DNA of 64,000 nucleotides from Adineta steineri (lineage: Eukaryota > Rotifera > Eurotatoria > Adinetida > Adinetidae): NCBI GenBank assembly GCA_905250115.1, contig CAJNOI010000123.1:124001-188000 (forward strand), in the 5' to 3' direction. Position numbers and translations under genes: made by a program. Below the pieces are notes generated by a model. It saw only the letters and a list, made by a program, of their open reading frames with translations. It searched no databases and was not told where the DNA came from. Every line of letters begins with the position of its first letter. Position 1 is the first letter of the stretch. Positions 1 through 11,996 of this stretch are shown piece after piece.

Positions 1-571
1 CAGAGACGGGACCATGTGAAACAGGTAGTGGTGTTACACATCCGACCGGTTGGAACTATAATGGAACAGTCACACAAGTACATTATAACGATACCTACGC
101 TGATATTTCATATACTGATCATGGTCCTAGGTAAAAGTGACATTTATCAATATTTTAACATGAAATTTCTTTTCTAGTGATCGCGGAAATTGTTATTTTT
201 ATGGTCAAGCAGATAGTACTTCGATGTGGCAAACTGTAAACATGACAAGTTCAATCGATCCACTTCTTATTGATAGTCAGACAGTGGGATTTAATTTCTC
301 GGCATGGCTTGGAGGTTACAGCAGCCAAGATGATAATGCTGAAGCTACATTAACTTTTTATGATCAAAGCAATCATAAGACGGGTAATATCAGTACGTTG
401 GGACCGGTGTTGGTAGCAGATAGAGGATCCCAAACTTTATTACTCTTTCGACAAACACAAGGATTGGTACCAATCGGTGCGCGTTCTTTCACAGTTACTG
501 TCATATTTACTCATGTAGTCGGCCTCCTTACTGATGCTGATGTCGATAATATCGCCGTTCACTTATACTAG
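1..571 (+). CDS. 3' end of an extracellular beta-sandwich-like protein (partial)
   Basis: The 5' part lies outside the window. Two exons are visible: 1-130 and 178-571, separated by a 47-bp GT-AG intron (131-177) that splits a Ser codon in matching phase. The reading frame enters at base 3 and stops at TAG 569-571. The visible 173 residues begin with a Cys/Gly/Thr-rich stretch (GPCETGSGVTHPTGW), then DRGNCYFYGQADSTSMWQTV, and end in a run of alternating hydrophobic strands. The pattern resembles secreted galactose-binding-like or jelly-roll domains with NxS/T glycosylation sites (NMTSS, NFSAW). No catalytic motif is visible. The family is not firmly recognised; extracellular location is inferred from composition only. 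Confidence 0.7.
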
Positions 572-1296
572 TGTATACATACTTTGACTGATGCCAATAA
601 CATTTGTATTACTTAACTAATAACTATATATTATATGAGTTAAACATACAAACCATTGATTAACTGCCATGTACTTTCACTAAAGCTGAAATGGGTGAAT
701 GTAAATGTCGATACTGCGATGATCATACACATAGATCCAACTTCACCTTTAATAACATTTCCTTAAAATGCAAAAAAATAGTCTGAATATATTTTAATCA
801 TGAGATTTGATTCGATATCTAATAAATAAATGAAATGTAGGGATAGAAATTTATATTTATTTTTTTTATTAAATACTAAAATTTTCGATCATCTTCAACC
901 TATAAATGATATTTTAACAACAAAAACGGTTCTTTTCTCCAACATCTTGAGGATGTGGGTTGACAGATTATCTGAATTTCACACACACACACACACCCTC
1001 GTTTACCTGTAGCACCAGTCAAAACAGCTCCAAGAAGTAAATTTGATAATAAGCAGTGCCATGCATAAAATAGAAAAATTACAAATCCAATCATTCTTCA
1101 AAGCGATTTCATAACAAGAAAACATCATCTTCTTTGATGCATTAGTTCTTTGATAGTTGGTAAAAGAAAATTAATAAAATATTTGAAATAAACATTAGTA
1201 AAAATACAAGCTAAATGTGTTCATTCATAAAAATTTATATTAACACTCATGTGTACTTTCAAGATAATTCAAGTAAGAGATTATTATTTTTAGAAT
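572..1296. other. Intergenic region with one hairpin element
   Basis: AT-rich spacer between convergent genes. It holds one TGTGGG-type hairpin at 943-1001. The short open frames across the CA-repeat of that element are not credible genes. Confidence 0.6.
943..1001. repeat. TGTGGG-type hairpin element
   Basis: Left arm CATCTTGAGGATGTGGGTTG, loop, right arm ACACACACACACCCTC. An imperfect copy of the hairpin family spread over the window. Confidence 0.6.
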
Positions 1297-1683
1297 CTAT
1301 TGTTCAACAAGTTGTTTAAGGCGAAGAAGTATTCGTTGAATGCGACCATCTTCGATCGCACGAGCATGGTTATAGTCCGATAGTCTTTCTGCTCGTGAGA
1401 CGCTTGACAACATTTGTTTAATTTCTGTCGAATTAGCCGTTGCAATCTTGTTGGTATCGTACGTCATTTTAAATGTTTTCAACAAATCATATTCATAGTC
1501 CGTTGCATAGGTACTAACCATACCAAAGAACATCGTTACTTCTTCTTTGTAAGTAGGATACCGATTTCGATCCGCATGGGTAACAGTATTGATGGATACA
1601 CCATTAGGATATAGTATATCGAGATACTTCAGCAGGTTTTGAGCAGCATCTTTGCTCGGCGTATTATTTTCTAAAGAACTCAT
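1297..1683 (-). CDS. Hypothetical 128-aa soluble protein
   Basis: Single open frame with ATG at 1683 and stop at 1297-1299. The protein is mostly predicted helical, hydrophilic, without signal peptide or membrane segment. It begins MSSLENNTPSKDAAQNLL and ends in an amphipathic helix RIQRILLRLKQLVEQ. Codon use and residue balance look coding, unlike the shadow on the other strand. I do not recognise the family. An additional upstream exon cannot be excluded because no promoter signal decides the start. Confidence 0.55.
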   Translation of the reverse strand: MSSLENNTPSKDAAQNLLKYLDILYPNGVSINTVTHADRNRYPTYKEEVTMFFGMVSTYATDYEYDLLKTFKMTYDTNKIATANSTEIKQMLSSVSRAERLSDYNHARAIEDGRIQRILLRLKQLVEQ

Positions 1684-2405
1684 CGAAAAATCTAGAATAA
1701 ATAGAAAAAGACATTAAATCAGCTTATGCTATACGGAGCATGTAAATATAACAAATTCACACTCTTAAGACGTCACCTATGCACAACTGGAAAAAGCCAA
1801 GAAGTTGTCGAGCCAATCAAGAATAATAAAGTAGAAGAAAAGAAAAAGCATGCGTTTTTTCGTCAATACTGATAGGTGTAAAGTATTTGAAAGCACATTA
1901 ATGAAGAAAAAACCAACTATCGTTTAAACAACAGGTATGTTTGAGTGTAAGTAGAATAATATTCTTTCACATTCACATTTCAAAAATATTTTGATCATTG
2001 AAGAAATAAAACAAAAACAAAATTATCCAGAATATTCTCTAAATTGAAAAGATAGAGCCAAGACATATAAAGAGAAAATAAACTCATGTCATAGATAAAG
2101 ATAACTACACTTTTAAATGATAAAATTTATTAGTTTATTAAAAAAATCTTTTCAACATTTGTATTGTTCAAAAAAATTCAATTGCACTTCAATTTTTGTT
2201 GTCAAGTTTTCATAAAATAGTTGTTTTTTTTCAATCATTGAGCAGTACTCAAACTTTATCAAATATAAAATCTTCTTTTCAAAGAGCTTTTAATTCAGTT
2301 CAATTCAAATTCAAATTTTTTTTTCTTTTCTTCTGACAATTTAACAAAATACGAAAAATTTAACATTGATTTATTCGAATTTTTTTTTCAAAATCAAAAT
2401 TTTAT
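1684..2405. other. AT-rich intergenic region
   Basis: About 720 bp of AT-rich sequence with A/T runs between two minus-strand genes. It contains the 3' flank of the NHL gene. No gene, RNA or repeat is recognised. Confidence 0.5.
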
Positions 2406-4550
2406 TCACAAAATTATTTCAAATTTTTCAATTCGATGATTTAAAAAATCAACAACATAAAGATTTCCTTCATCATCAAAAGATAAACCATAGGGACAAC
2501 TCAATTGATTTCCACCAATAACAATTTCACCTTCTTCTTTTCCTTCACACCAACGCATTACTCGATGGTTGTTCATGTCTGCCACATAGATTTGACCCAT
2601 ATCATCAACAATTACACCTGCAGGTTCAGACAATTGATTAAGATTTCCTCCTTCACCATTTCCTCCAGCCACAACTGTTCCTTCTTTCGCATCTTTTCTC
2701 CATTTCATCACACGTTCATTGCCCCAATCTGATACATAAACCGATTGATCTTCATCAACAAAGATAAAACTAGGCTCGTTAAGTTGATTGAGTTGATCTC
2801 CTTGTCCATTTCCACCTGCCACTATAATTCCTTCGTTATTATATTCTCCCATTTTCCATCGTCTCACTTCATTCTTCTCTTGATCAGAAACATACAAAAA
2901 TCCATTTTTATCCACTGCCAAACCCCAACAGTCAATATCCTCAATAAGAATTTGTTGATTTTGATTACACCATCGGATCACTCGTCTGTTCAAAGAATCA
3001 GCAATAATAATCGAATGATCTTGCTGATCAACAACCACAACTTCTGGACCATTCAATTGATCCATTCGATTTCCTTCACCATTTCCACCTGCAATGATTT
3101 GTCCTTCTTTTGCATTATATTTCCATTCAACAATACGATGATTGAAATAATCAGCAATACAAATATTCTTCTTTTCATCAATAAAGATTCCGTGAGGGGA
3201 AGTGAGTTGATTTAATTCTTTCCCTAGTCCATTTCCACCAGCCACAGTGATGGCATTTTGTTTCCATTTATTGAATTTTGATTCTAGAAAATGATAAAAA
3301 GAATAGTAAAAGACGATTAATAAAAGAAATTTAAATAAATCGAAATGAAAGAGAAGAAAGAAAGATTTCTAAAATAATCGGATGAATCTCGATAAATTAA
3401 AATCAGATATAGTTTATCCATTATTTCTCATGAAATGCTAAGGTATAATTCTATTTATGAATTATTATTATTTTTTTCTAATAGAAAAAGAAAAACAAAA
3501 GGGACTTTCTATTTAATTATCACATAGATATTCAACTATTACAATTCGTAGAATTTATACACACTATGTTAAAGGATAAAATATCGGTAATTTCGAAAGA
3601 AAATGTGAAAAAATTCGATCTTTTGAAATTATTTCATTTCATATTGTATGGTACTTTTTCTTGCATACAAATAAATTCAATTTTCTATTTCTGTTAGTAC
3701 TATTATTATTGATTAAATAAATAAACAAATAACGCTCGTCTAAGGACTCGCTTAGCTCTTTCTCGTAGAAATGGTGTTCTACAATGCTACGGGACCTCTT
3801 GCTTATATAACTTGCAAACACCAATATCAGATCCGAAGTCCATGCATCGAAATACCTCTAGAAATGTCTTTTTCGAAAAATCGATTTTCGATGTTTTTTT
3901 TGACCCTGCGGACAGACAAGCAAGCAAACAATTTATTCTTACTGGACTCTTCTCTACGAGAAAGAGAATATTCTCGATTGTTTTATCTACTTCAACAAAA
4001 TTTTATAGAAAGTGAGAATTATTTTTTGAAAAAACTTACTTTTTGATAAAATAATTGAAATTTCATTAATAAATGATTCATGTGAATCTCGTTGAATAGA
4101 AATCTTTGACGCATTATTTAATTCTTGTGTAATTTCTATTAATTGATCTTTTAAATAATTTAAATTAATTTCATTAAATTCATTTTCTTTATGAATTTCT
4201 TTTATTTGTTCAGATAAATCATAAAATTTCTTTTCAATATCATTAATACATCTTTGTGAATAATGAATAAGAATTTTTCTACAATTTTCTGCTTTTTTTT
4301 GAATTATTTCAATTGAATCTTTTTCCCATTGATTTATTTGTTTTATTAATGAATGATTTTGTTTTTGTTCATTAATTCTTTGCTTAAATCGATCATAATC
4401 ATTAATAATATGATTTAATTCTTCATTTAATATTTGTTTATGTTCTGCTAAATCCATAAAACAAAATCTTTTTGAACATCCTTCACAAGAATAAGTTATT
4501 TTGTCTTTGTTACATTTAAAACATCGTGTTTTGTTGTTTGCCATTGCCAT
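2406..4550 (-). CDS. B-box/coiled-coil NHL-repeat protein (TRIM-NHL-like)
   Basis: Two exons: 4550-4040 and 3283-2406, joined across a 756-bp GT-AG intron in matching phase (462 aa). The ATG at 4550 (MAMANNK) is chosen because the frame upstream starts only with TTG. Residues about 9-40 hold a B-box-like zinc-binding pattern (CFKCNKDKITYSCEGC...CF..L.EH). Residues 40-165 are a Lys/Glu/Asn-rich coiled coil. The second exon encodes six NHL beta-propeller blades, each with AGGNG..., a Val/Phe-Val-Asp-rich strand and a ...NHRV.RW ending. The last blade lacks about six residues relative to the paralogue at 28536-29434 (GGNQLSCP against GGNGRGNQSNQFHAP). Such proteins are usually scaffolds or E3-type regulators, but no RING domain is visible, so ligase activity is not supported. 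The long intron carries a foldback repeat. Confidence 0.8.
3731..3970. repeat. Foldback element family F, copy A (inside NHL-gene intron)
   Basis: Starts AACGCTCGTCTAAGGACTCG then CTTAGCTCTTTCTCGTAG; ends with the inverted partner CTACGAGAAAGAGAATA. An internal segment GACCCTGCGGACAGACAA is shared with copy B at 16799-16968. Shorter relatives lie at 9332-9382 (opposite orientation) and 57248-57270. It has the size and inverted ends of a non-autonomous DNA element. Confidence 0.7.
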
Positions 4551-5658
4551 CTTGTTCAATATAAATTTATAGAATAAATCTAAAATGAATTTTGTTGTGA
4601 CAGAATCTCATTGGGACTTACGCAAAACATAGAGATGAATACCAAAGCTCCGAATCAGTTATACTAGTATACCTTTTTATTAATATTATCATTTAACTTT
4701 CGTAGTGTTTGTCATTCTATTTCTGAATTATCTAATCTATACGATACTTATTTGAATTTGTCGTTGTTGATTGACTCATGGTGGATAAAAACATCGGGAA
4801 TATCTTATAAATAAGAAATGAAATAATAACACTCTTTTCTTCAATGTTTTTGAAAACATATCATCGAAAATAACGTTTGGTAAATATCCACTAAACACAT
4901 CTAAATACGAAGGAAAGAAAAAACAGATATAAATATGATATTTTTTCGTTTCTTGTTTTTTTCCGCTTGAAAATTAACTTCACAAGCCATGCTTTTTTAT
5001 TTTGCCATCGTTTGTATAATGTAAAGTGACTTTATATGATGTATCTGGTTTCTCTCTATTCACGACGAAGAAACAGGAAGAAAGAAAAAGAATGTTTATC
5101 GTTTTGAAATTAACGTTTGTAATATGAATTAAAAAAATAGTTAATTAAATTCGAATATCCCATATGAAAATGAATCAAAAGAAAAATCAACAGATGATTA
5201 AGTCCTGTAACAGAAAGCATTATCAATTAGATGAGAAATAAAGAAGAATAAAATCACATCAACAACGTTATTGTGTACTCAAAAAGTGAGTACACTACTA
5301 GAATCGATCAGTGTGTCCGTTCGACCGTTTACACGATAACTCCTGAAAGGCTAAGTCGATTGTCATAAAATTTTGTGCATAGTTTAATCTCATCAAGATC
5401 TCGGTCGGGTTCGAAGTTGAGCCTAATTGGACGAGCTATTCACGAGTTATTGAACAAATACTGATATTTCCCTATGATTTCCATATGCACTTTTTGCAGT
5501 ACACATAACTCTCGGATAAAATCTGAAGTTTCCACATTTATTTTATAATCATATTTTATTGTATTTAAGATAAATATTTCGATATATATTGATTAAATGA
5601 AAAATAGAGAACAAAATCAATATGAATATTATAATTGATAATAGTATCTTTTAATTTA
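4551..5658. other. Intergenic region with a MITE-like element
   Basis: AT-rich spacer. The only structured part is the element at 5273-5504. No coding signal is seen. Confidence 0.5.
5273..5504. repeat. MITE-like element with GTGTACT...AAAAAGTG ends
   Basis: The left end is a perfect 9-bp palindrome around a 5-nt spacer (GTGTACTCA-AAAAG-TGAGTACAC, 5273-5295). The right end read in reverse is GTGTACTGCAAAAAGTGC, so the ends form terminal inverted repeats. The interior (TCGACCGTTTACACGATAAC and following) is richer in GC than its surroundings. No clear target duplication was found. Confidence 0.55.
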
Positions 5659-8608
5659 TTAGATTTGAGTTCGATCCCAGTATATATCATCATTTCTATG
5701 TGGAAGATCAGATGATATATAAGGAATTGAATAGACAATATCTTTCTCTTGTTTTTGTTTTTGTTTTTGTTGACGTCGTTGTTTCTTTTGATTATAATGA
5801 CGAAGTTCGATACTAAATAATGCTAATGATGAATGACGTTTCTTTGTGTCACGTATGTTTTTTTGTTTCCACAACGAAGAAATAAATGAATGAGTGGTTT
5901 ACCAATAAGTTTAAATAATAGAAATGCCATAGCAAATAATTCAATAATAAGTGTACAAAATAAAAGAGTATGAAAAGCAAGTTCAGATGTTCGAACAATA
6001 GGTTGTTGATTATTTTGAAGAAAAAATGGTTGTTCACTTATAGTTATTGTAAATGTTGTACGTTCACTAGCGTATCGAAGATATTCACCATCTTGTTCAT
6101 AGACTAAACTATCTGAAATTGAAATTTCACCAATTGTTGGTGCCCAACGACCACTGTAGACAGTTGTACCACCTATTTGAAGAGGACTTGTTTGATTAAT
6201 TACTTTGATAAGTGAAATGGATACAGTAGATGTACGAGCTAATGTTTCATTTGTAGTAAATAATAATGTGCATGTATCAAGTGTTTGAAGTGTATTGGAA
6301 CCATTGACAATACCAGGACCACGAAGACATAAACGAATTCCACCAATAAAATAAATTCCTGATACATTTAATTGTACTTCTAATTGATGTGCTGGTAGAG
6401 GAAATGTAACAGTAAGTGTTACATCATCTGGTTGAATGAGACATGATAAATTTGATAGAGTTAAATACTTTACACCAGGTTTATTCTGTTGAATACTAAT
6501 ATTTTCACAATCTGCACCTGTATTTATTAAATCTAAACTCATTGTAAATGGTTGTGCATCAAGTATATCAAAAATAGGCCATCGACTTCCATCAGGATTC
6601 GATAAAGGTAATTGAAGAGCATTATCAAAATTAGCATTACGCATAGTAGTATCACATGAAGCATGCATGGGACCTGATGTTTCAATTGGATAAAGTTGAT
6701 GATAATCAGCAGCAAACCAAAAAGTAAATCCAAAAAGTACAGCAATAGCAAATGAAGATAATCCACCAATCCATCGTTCACCTTCTCCTACAATATCAGT
6801 ATTTTTTAAAATTTTTTTTGCATTATCTCGATGACGAACTATTGTCTGACAATTAAATACTTTTCCCATAGTCATAATAAACCAAATAATAAAACATAAT
6901 GCTATAGCAAGTGATGTCCAAAATAAAGGTGCAATAATAAGACATCGAACTGACTGACCAATAGTAAAAACATTTTGTACAATAATATCATCATAACTAT
7001 TCATATCTGGTGAATTTGGATAAGCGAATGTTTGTATATATGATGTATAATTAATAAGTATAACATCATCAATAGAACCAAGTGGACAAAATGAATTGGA
7101 TAAACATGAACTACATTCTATGGATGGTTCATTACCTGAATTTTTTGTTTGAGGAGGACATATTGTACAAACTCCATATCCAGTTTCATTTTTATATGTA
7201 CCAGATGGACATGGTGCTGACTGAAAAATAGTACTATAAAAATCTTCATCATTGTGCCATATAGATTGGTAACCAGGTGCTTGTGATGGTACTAGTATAA
7301 CAAAATTATAAATAACTAGTAAATATAAGTTATTAGACCATAAAACCATTTGGAAAAAGGTAACTGAAAACTCAAAATCTAGTATTTGTTGATTATCAGG
7401 AAAAACAGAGAGAGGATTTTGTAATGGTATATCAACAGCAAATGTCCATACTTCCGATTGAGACCAAGAACGAGCATTGATTGAATAAAGAAGTATTGCA
7501 ACTGTTTTATCATCAATCCAAGCAACGGATTGACCAAAGCCACTGTTTGGAGGTCCATAATCAGTACGCATTATATTTATATTTCATTGAGATGTATTTG
7601 TACTAGTCGTATTAATATTTAATAATAAGACTACATTGAGCAATGGAAAACCAAATACGACCATTTGTCGCTCATTATTTACAGCTATTGACATTTGATT
7701 AGCAATATTATAGGTTGTAGCTAACGCAGCAGTCTGTGCGAATGAGTTCATGTCAATAATCGTGGTATAATTAATAGATCTGAATGGTTGAAGTTCACAA
7801 ATAAATGCGATAATTACAGCAATGTTTGGATTAATATATGAGATTGCATATCCAACTCCAATAACATATGTATCTGTAACATCAATTGCATGTGGTATGA
7901 TTGGATAAGGATATGAATAGAATGTATAGGAATCTTTTAATTCAATTATTTCATTATTAACAATATCGAACATGAGAGCAAATCTATCAGTAAATACACA
8001 AGTATATTTTTGAGAAGGAACAACTTTGAGTAACATATATTCTTGATGTGTACCATTCAAAATGAGTGTATCACGAATGGTTGCAGTACTCATATTGCCA
8101 TTTACTAAAAATTTAAAAAAAAATATTTCATATAATATTATTCTCTTACTACAATCACAAAACAAAAATATATTAATCTTTCTCTAATAACTAAAAATTG
8201 ACTAAGAAGTATTATGATAATAGATCTAGTAGATATGATTAAATAGGACATACTGCAAAGTGATCTATTGACAGTAATAATACTAAAATAAATGTTTTGT
8301 GTTGACATTTGTTCAGATATTTGTACAAATGTAAATAATTGATCAGATGTATTATTATCATTATTCAATACGACATCTAAACTGTATACATAAAAATCAC
8401 GACTTTGATTCACATAAACACAATCTGTTAAAGGTACAAATGGTGCAAAATTTATGTCAAAACCCATAGCAAGATTCATTCCATAAACAACGAACTGATC
8501 ATTCCCAGCAATACGTACACCATGTGCATTATCATCAGTAATATCGTAGATAATAACACATACAATTGGTTTCAATATTAATAATAAAATAAATATACCA
8601 ATAAACAT
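5659..8608 (-). pseudogene. Multi-pass membrane protein with Cys-rich ectodomain, disrupted
   Basis: Exon 1 (8608-8254) encodes a signal peptide (MFIGIFILLLILKPIVC) and part of an ectodomain. It joins exon 2 at 8104 across a GT-AG intron in matching phase. Exon 2 is open to TGA at 7586-7584, after ...TNTSQ, and the same frame resumes at once (NINIMRTDYGPPNSGFGQ) and runs to 5823. That part has a Cys-rich GCC2/GCC3 or TNFR-like block (CPSGTYKN...VCTICPP...CSSC...FCPLG), then membrane segments near CLIIAPLFWTSLAIALCF, LSSFAIAVLFGFTFWF and LLFCTLIIELFAMAFLLF. The expected basic C-terminal tail (NIRDTKKRHSSLALFSIEL) is in another frame from about 5870 to 5659. One in-frame stop plus one frameshift suggest a decaying gene; the rest is well preserved, so the loss is recent or the stop is bypassed. 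Function unknown. Confidence 0.65.
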
Positions 8609-10208
8609 TTAATATTTTATTCTCAATCGATCTAAATATATAATAAGAGATTATAAAATACCTTTTGTTCATTAAATACGTTAACAAGTAGCTGAATTCG
8701 AAAATACAAAACTTATTTTTCATTGAATTGATCGATATTTGCTTCACTTGTCAATGATATCCAAAAAATATTATGATATTGCGCATATACTTCTAATCGA
8801 TTAATTTATTTTTATTTCTATTTATTTGATTTAGTTATTCATACATTTACTTGAATAAGTATTTAATAGAACATTTATGCAAAAATAAAATCAAATAGAA
8901 TGGATAAGAATATCTATGGCTTCAAAGTACTTTAGTACTCAACAGAAGAAATAAATAATATATTTTATTATTCTTTTATCTGTATAAAAATCAATTACTG
9001 TCCAATAAAAACTATTTTCTGAAAGAAAGGGTTATAGGCTCGTTAAACAGGGTCGTTAAAATGCTTAAAGTTTTGTTTGTCCAACAAGCCAATCAGATTG
9101 TAGTATTTTATAAGTCAATGAAAACTTATAGGTGGTCATCACATAATGATTGACCAAAGGTAATCGGAGTCGAGGAATCCGAATCTGGTGTTAGATTTTT
9201 AAAGTTTTTTTCGGATCAATTTTTTTATAGAAGGGACCACTTTTTTTTGAAGAAAAGTTTCTATATAAGGGTTCATCGAAGGATAATTGGAGTGAACGAC
9301 TTCAAATCTGACTTCTGTTTTGTTTATTTAGTAACGCGATTTTCACGAGAAAGATCTGAGACAGTCTTTAGACGAGCGGTACTTATTATTTTATTTGAAT
9401 GTTTTTTACTAATACATTTTTAAACTATAAAATAAGAACTTGATTCAAACTCATTAGTTGTGTAATGTTAGAATAAAAAGCGAATTTTAATTTTCATCAA
9501 TAATATATCGATGGAAAAGATTTTATTGATAATATATGTAATTAGAATAAATAGACAATCTAAATAAGTAAAGAGAAATTACTAAGGAATGTCATAGACT
9601 TTGAAAAAGAAACATAAATAGATAAGAAAAATTGAATGTCTTCATTATGACTTGCACAAATAGACTGAATCCTTTATTGCTGATAGTAGTATACGAGTTC
9701 AATTTTCATATTCCATATCTGATAAAGGGAACACTTTTTTCAACTGAAATTTTCAGATCATTCAAATAATACTTACTTATCATCAGAAGATAAAGTTTGT
9801 TTCCTCATAAGATAATTTTCATGTCTAAACAGACTATGATGACTCATAACGATAGTATTCATCAGTTAATTATGAGAGAATAGTTCTTTTTTTCAAGAAA
9901 ATCTTGAGTAAATTAATATTCGTATAAAAAAAACTATAAATTCTTAATTTCTTGATGAATCATTGTTGTCTTCGAACTCGAGATAGATATTGATGAGATA
10001 ATTCTATGTGAAAAAATTCAACACATAGTCTGTTTCTATTTTGAGTACATAAAAAAGATAAAATAAAATAGTTGACTTTTCCTTCTTATCTTTTATTTAT
10101 ATTTGTTAAATTGTCACTCTTATCTATTTACATCGACACTCCTCATTTTCTATAAGATTTTATTTTAGTAAAATAATGAAAATGAATAAAAAGAAAAGAA
10201 AATCTAGT
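8609..10208. other. Intergenic region with repeat remnants
   Basis: 1.6 kb of AT-rich DNA. The stretch 9030-9330 is richer in GC and looks repeat-derived; 9332-9382 is a reverse-oriented remnant of foldback family F. No gene is recognised. Confidence 0.5.
9332..9382 (-). repeat. Foldback family F, copy C (fragment)
   Basis: Read on the minus strand it gives ACCGCTCGTCTAAAGACTG followed by AGATCTTTCTCGTGAAAAT, matching the left end of copy A at 3731 with a few changes. Confidence 0.55.
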
Positions 10209-11996
10209 TTAAAATATTTTAAGATATGGTGGTGATGGAAGATTTGGATCTGTTAAACTATAAACAGGTGCAAGTTTAAATTCACAAGGAGTTTCACGCC
10301 ATAAATAACGAACACCATAAATTGTTTTTGATTGACATGTAGTTGGTATTGATACTGTAACTGTTAAAGTATTTTTTAATGAAACTGGTGATGCTACCCA
10401 TAAATTATCATTTGAACATTGTGCACCTTGACAACAGACCTAGATTTATTAATAGATGAAAATCAAATATTTTATTTCGAAAAAAAAACAACTATACTTC
10501 AAATCCATTTGGGCTTCTTAAATCAATTCCTGTTACTTTTGAATAAGTTATATCAATTGTTGAAGTTGCACTATCAAGAGTAACAGTTGATACAATAGGA
10601 CCTAGATATTCTACTTGTTGTCCGTATGCAACAGCTAAACCAGCCTGTGCTAAACGATAACCAACATCATGTTTTGTACGAGGATGGATACTTTAATAGA
10701 TAGAAAAATTTGTTTTGTTTTTATCTTTAATAAAATAAATGATAAATATTTTACTTTGCTGGATCATCTCTTAAATCCATAGCAACAGCCATAAATACAT
10801 TTGGTACAACATCATTAGGTACATAACCAACACCAAATGTTTGATACCATCGAATCCATGGAAAACCTCCAATACCAATTGTGTCATTACGATTAGTTGA
10901 TAACTTTTTGACAAAAAAAAAAAGAAAAACTCAAAATATATTTAATAATAATGAAAAATCTATTTACTTGAACAAAACCAAATGGAAAATTAATATCTGT
11001 AATTCCATTTGTACGTGTATTCCAAACTTGTCTCCAATATGTAATCATTTTTGAAAATGTACAAATATATTTATCTCGATTATATCCTGCGTTGGATTCA
11101 CCTTGATACCAAAGAGCACCTGCGACAACCATTCGTGTAAATGGATAAATCATTCCATTATATAATTCAGTATTTACTGCTGACACTCTCTCACCATCAT
11201 CATATTCATTTGGTTCATGTGGATTTGTTTCATTTCTAAAAAATATTTTTCTATTAAAAGAATAAAATAATGTTTGTGAAAATTTCTACTTTGTAATTCC
11301 ACAATCAGTTAAAGCTTGTCTTGGCATCCATAATTCAATAGCAGTTCCACCCCATGATGTATTAATAAGACCCATAGGTCTTCCATTTAATGCAACATGA
11401 ACCATTCGTCCATAAAGCCAACAAACAGCTGATGCATATCCATTTCCAACAATTGCTGATGATGCAACGGACCATCGTAAACCAATACCAGGTAATTCTT
11501 CAACAGGTGAACTTGCACCAATTCTTGATACACCAAATAATCGAATTTTAGGATAATTTCCTGCATTTGCAATTTCAACTGATCCATTAAATATTTGACT
11601 AACAGCCCACTGCATATTTGATTGTCCTGAACATATATAAACATCACCATATAAAACATTTTTTAATGTTATTGAAACAAGTGAACCATTAGCAATTGGT
11701 TGACTTACAACGATTTCAAATGGACCTTCATCAATTTCAGCATCAAGTGTTACTGACCAGATACTTTCACCCAAATTATTTATTTTATCTTCACTCATTG
11801 CTTCATAGATTTTATTATTTATTGATAATGTTGTTAAAACATTTGTGTCACCAAATCCCCAAACAACAGCACGTTGAGGAGCACGTTGTAATACCATATT
11901 ATCTTGATAATAATTAGCAAAACGAAGTTCTCCATTTGTTTGAATTATATAGAAACTTAATAGAAATAATACACGATACAACATTTGAGAACCCAT
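10209..11996 (-). CDS. SIAE: Sialate O-acetylesterase (SASA family), secreted/lysosomal
   Basis: Five exons, all with GT-AG introns and consistent phase: 11996-11290, 11235-10968, 10903-10755, 10690-10498, 10439-10209, giving 515 aa, the usual length for the family. An N-terminal signal peptide (MLYRVLFLLSFYIIQTNG) is followed by LRFANYYQDNMVLQRAPQ, the typical start of these enzymes. The nucleophile Ser lies in the motif ICSGQSNMQW. Further family blocks are VSRIGASSP, INTSWGGTAIELWM and VAGALWYQGESNA. The C-terminal exon ends in a beta-rich domain with paired Cys. The enzyme removes O-acetyl groups from position 9 (and 4) of sialic acids. It could act on glycans taken up as food. No lesion is seen, and the low-GC codon use matches its neighbours. 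Confidence 0.9.

Noticed and set aside
2505-3215. Plus-strand frames opposite the NHL exon (and minus-strand frames at 28604-29326)
   Set aside because: Antisense shadows of the repetitive NHL coding sequence; they mirror each other because the exons are paralogues.
7560-7625. An intron explaining the TGA at 7586-7584
   Set aside because: Available GT and AG pairs either shift the frame or delete the conserved YGPPNSGFGQ segment.
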